A stretch of DNA of 7,159 nt from an uncultured Hyphomonadaceae bacterium (GTDB lineage Bacteria; Pseudomonadota; Alphaproteobacteria; Caulobacterales; Hyphomonadaceae). The stretch's first letter is position 1. Every line of letters starts with the position of its first letter. The position numbers and the translations under genes are program-made. Location: positions 1 to 7,159 of the forward strand of contig CALLCD010000125.1 of the NCBI GenBank assembly GCA_938049795.1, in the 5' to 3' direction. The notes beneath the pieces were generated by a model. That model ran no database searches and was not told the origin of the DNA. It saw only the letters and a program-made list of their open reading frames with translations. Below, in pieces: positions 5,729 to 7,159 of the stretch.

Positions 5729-6422
5729 ATGGCCCATCAAAAATTGCGACGCGTGCACAATGTTCTGGGCGTGGTGTTTGGCGTACAGGTCCTGTTCTGG
5801 ATGGTCAGCGGGCTGTTCTTTACCCTGTTCCCGATTGAGCAAGTGCGCGGGGCGAATTTGCGTCAGGACATCTCTCATGGTGTGCTTGATCTGTCCGATG
5901 TCACGCTGACCGCAAATCAGGCGGCCGAACGCGCTGGTATTGCGCCTGAGCGGGCTGAACTTGCCATGTTCCTTGGTGATCCCGTCTGGAAGCTGGGCAC
6001 TGAAAAAATTACCCATCTCGTCGATGCACAGACCGGGGCGCTCCTGTCTCCCATTTCGGCTGTCCGTGCTCATGAAATCGCCGCCCTCGGAATCAAGCCG
6101 AATGTCGGCACGCCGCTCACCCCGTACCTGCTAGAGGCGAACCCGCCACGGGAATATTCCGGTCCGCTGCCGGTCTGGGTTGTGACGTATGACACCACGA
6201 CCACGCGCCTTTACATTGATGCGCAAACCGGCGAACTGACGCACCGTCCGCACCCGCCTTTGGCGCACATTCGATGTCTTGTGGCGGTTCCACATTATGG
6301 ACGTGACTGGCAAGGACAGGTTTGACACATGGTGGCTCAAGCTGGCCGCTTTTGTCGGTCTGACCATTGTGCTGACGGGGCTGGTGCTTGGCGTTGATCG
6401 GTGGCGCAATGGACGTTTATAG
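5729..6422 (+). pseudogene. PepSY-domain membrane protein, interrupted by a single-base frameshift
   Basis: As read, the frame from ATG 5729 stops at 6325 (198 aa), but homology-like sequence switches frame near 6245-6255. The N-terminus HQKLRRVHNVLGVVFGVQ leads into a membrane helix (about 10-34) and FPIEQVRGANL, typical of PepSY membrane proteins. Two PepSY-like units follow, each closing with the DAQTG strand-turn (99-103 and 164-168). In the frame one base later, from about 6246, translation continues VRTRLWRTFDVLWRFHIMDV, then a hydrophobic helix (LAAFVGLTIVLTGLVLGV), ending at TAG 6420-6422. Removing one C (from the CC at 6244-6245 or CCC at 6253-6255) gives a continuous protein of about 230 aa with an N- and a C-terminal membrane helix. 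It is either a recent pseudogene or a sequencing error. AGAAAGG at 5711-5717 is the ribosome binding site. The function of this PepSY type is unknown to me; some relatives are linked to iron uptake or redox. Confidence 0.85.
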
Positions 6423-6430
6423 CGGCGCGG

Positions 6431-7015
6431 CTAAGCCTTGATACCCAGCGCGGGCAAGGCGACGCGGCGGACATAACCTTCAATACCGTCCTGGGCTGAT
6501 TCAGGGCGCTTATAGGCGGCAAGCGACAGGAACAGACGCACCGCCGTTTCGGCCTTCTCATTCGCTTCGTCCAAGGTGCCAAGCTCGTCCCCGATCAGCT
6601 GTTCGAGCACTTTGCGCGCCGCGTCTATGCCTTCTACGGGAATAATATCGCGGTCGGTTGTCGGCAATTCGAACGACATCGGACGGCGCAGCACATCGAC
6701 CTGATCGGCGAGCGCCAGCCCATGGATGAATGCGGCCACCACACGGTCACCAACATCGTCGAAATTCCTAGCATGCGCTTCAATCGAATCCGACAACAGG
6801 TCCGTCCCGCGCGCAATCGCTTCTTGCAACAGGTCGCCAAGGCTTTCGAAATGCGCATAAACGGTCGGGCGACTGACGCCAGCCTGACTGGCCACAGTTG
6901 AAATATTGGTGTGCTTCGGCCCATGCCGGATCAGGCAAGCCATCGCCGCATTGAGGATTTGCATCCGCGTGCTGTCGGCGTCTTTCAGTGCGTTGTAATC
7001 GTCTATATCAGCCAT
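6431..7015 (-). CDS. TetR/AcrR-family transcriptional repressor
   Basis: One-component dimeric repressor of 194 residues. Residues about 16-62 form the TetR helix-turn-helix. MQILNAAMACLIRHG is followed by NISTVASQAGVSRPTVYAHF (turn and recognition helix, with the near-universal Y-x-H/Y-F), then ESLGDLLQEAI. The remaining residues, all helical in appearance, are the variable ligand-binding and dimer domain, giving no clue to the effector. The gene ends 8 bases from the restored end of the PepSY gene (convergent) and starts 70 bases after the stop of the FAD-linked oxidase on the same strand. It may therefore be read with that gene or regulate it. No Shine-Dalgarno is visible before the ATG (upstream sequence actaacatattctc on the coding strand). 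Confidence 0.92.
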   Translation of the reverse strand: MADIDDYNALKDADSTRMQILNAAMACLIRHGPKHTNISTVASQAGVSRPTVYAHFESLGDLLQEAIARGTDLLSDSIEAHARNFDDVGDRVVAAFIHGLALADQVDVLRRPMSFELPTTDRDIIPVEGIDAARKVLEQLIGDELGTLDEANEKAETAVRLFLSLAAYKRPESAQDGIEGYVRRVALPALGIKA

Positions 7016-7044
7016 GAGAATATGTTAGTGCGAGTTTGCGCTCA

Positions 7045-7072
7045 AGCATAGTCCCCGTTTGCCGTAAATCAA
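7045..7072 (-). promoter_or_regulatory. Possible promoter for the TetR-family gene
   Basis: On the minus strand, TTGATT (plus 7067-7072) and TATGCT (plus 7045-7050) are 16 bases apart, resembling -35 and -10 boxes. They lie in the 70-base gap between the oxidase stop and the repressor start. A start just downstream would give a leader of about 25 bases. This is based on consensus matching by eye and is weak. Confidence 0.25.
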
Positions 7073-7085
7073 CGAATACAACTAC

Positions 7086-7159
7086 TTACCCGTCAGGCAC
7101 CACGCGGCCCGGATTCATGATATTGTTCGGGTCGAGCGCGCGCTTGATGGCGATCATTG
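7086..7159 (-). CDS. FAD-linked oxidase, C-terminal end (partial, start outside window)
   Basis: Only the last 24 complete codons are visible, reading MIAIKRALDPNNIMNPGRVV and then PDG before TAA at 7086-7088. The motif IKRALDPNNIMNPGRV is the conserved tail of the FAD-linked oxidase C-terminal domain found in D-lactate dehydrogenases, glycolate oxidase GlcD, D-2-hydroxyglutarate dehydrogenases and vanillyl-alcohol-oxidase-type flavoenzymes. Which of these it is cannot be decided from this stub. The gene enters from the right edge and precedes the TetR gene on the same strand. Confidence 0.85.
   Translation of the reverse strand, partial: MIAIKRALDPNNIMNPGRVVPDG

Noticed and set aside
6239..6256. 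Programmed frameshifting in the PepSY gene
   Set aside because: No slippery sequence, internal Shine-Dalgarno or stimulatory structure could be identified. Mutation or sequencing error is simpler.

Overview
The window looks like a piece of an alphaproteobacterial chromosome, with a broadly Caulobacterales/Hyphomonadales flavour. This is an inference from G/C-rich codon use, an intergenic hairpin repeat with a CCTGAGCGAAGTCGAAGG core, and the mix of housekeeping genes (ftsY, rsmD, tadA) with an ACAD10/11-type acyl-CoA dehydrogenase. No rRNA, tRNA, CRISPR array, transposase, integrase or phage gene was seen.

Layout, left to right. (1) The 3' part of ftsY on the plus strand enters from the left edge. 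(2) A gene-poor stretch of about 290 bases carries several copies of a palindromic repeat, two of them inverted against each other. A possible 35-residue membrane protein follows. (3) On the minus strand a LuxR-type regulator is followed by rsmD (16S rRNA G966 methyltransferase), 46 bases apart. rsmD meets the small membrane ORF tail to tail. (4) Divergent from the regulator lie tadA (tRNA adenosine deaminase) and a tightly coupled NUDIX hydrolase on the plus strand. (5) An acyl-CoA dehydrogenase with its own ribosome binding site ends at a strong hairpin terminator. (6) A PepSY-type membrane protein gene on the plus strand is broken by a single-base frameshift near 6245-6255. Its restored frame runs to 6422. 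(7) Convergent with it is a TetR-family repressor, and at the right edge lies the last 24 codons of an FAD-linked oxidase, both on the minus strand.

How they fit together: ftsY (membrane protein targeting), rsmD (ribosome maturation) and tadA (A34-to-I34 in tRNA) are core translation-related genes. The regulator, NUDIX enzyme, acyl-CoA dehydrogenase, PepSY protein and TetR/FAD oxidase are accessory metabolic or regulatory genes. Nothing seen here amounts to a clear new multi-gene system. The items most worth checking are the precisely localisable PepSY frameshift, the inverted repeat pair with compensated stem bases, and the regulator, whose N-terminus resembles an autoinducer-binding domain but lacks key tryptophans.
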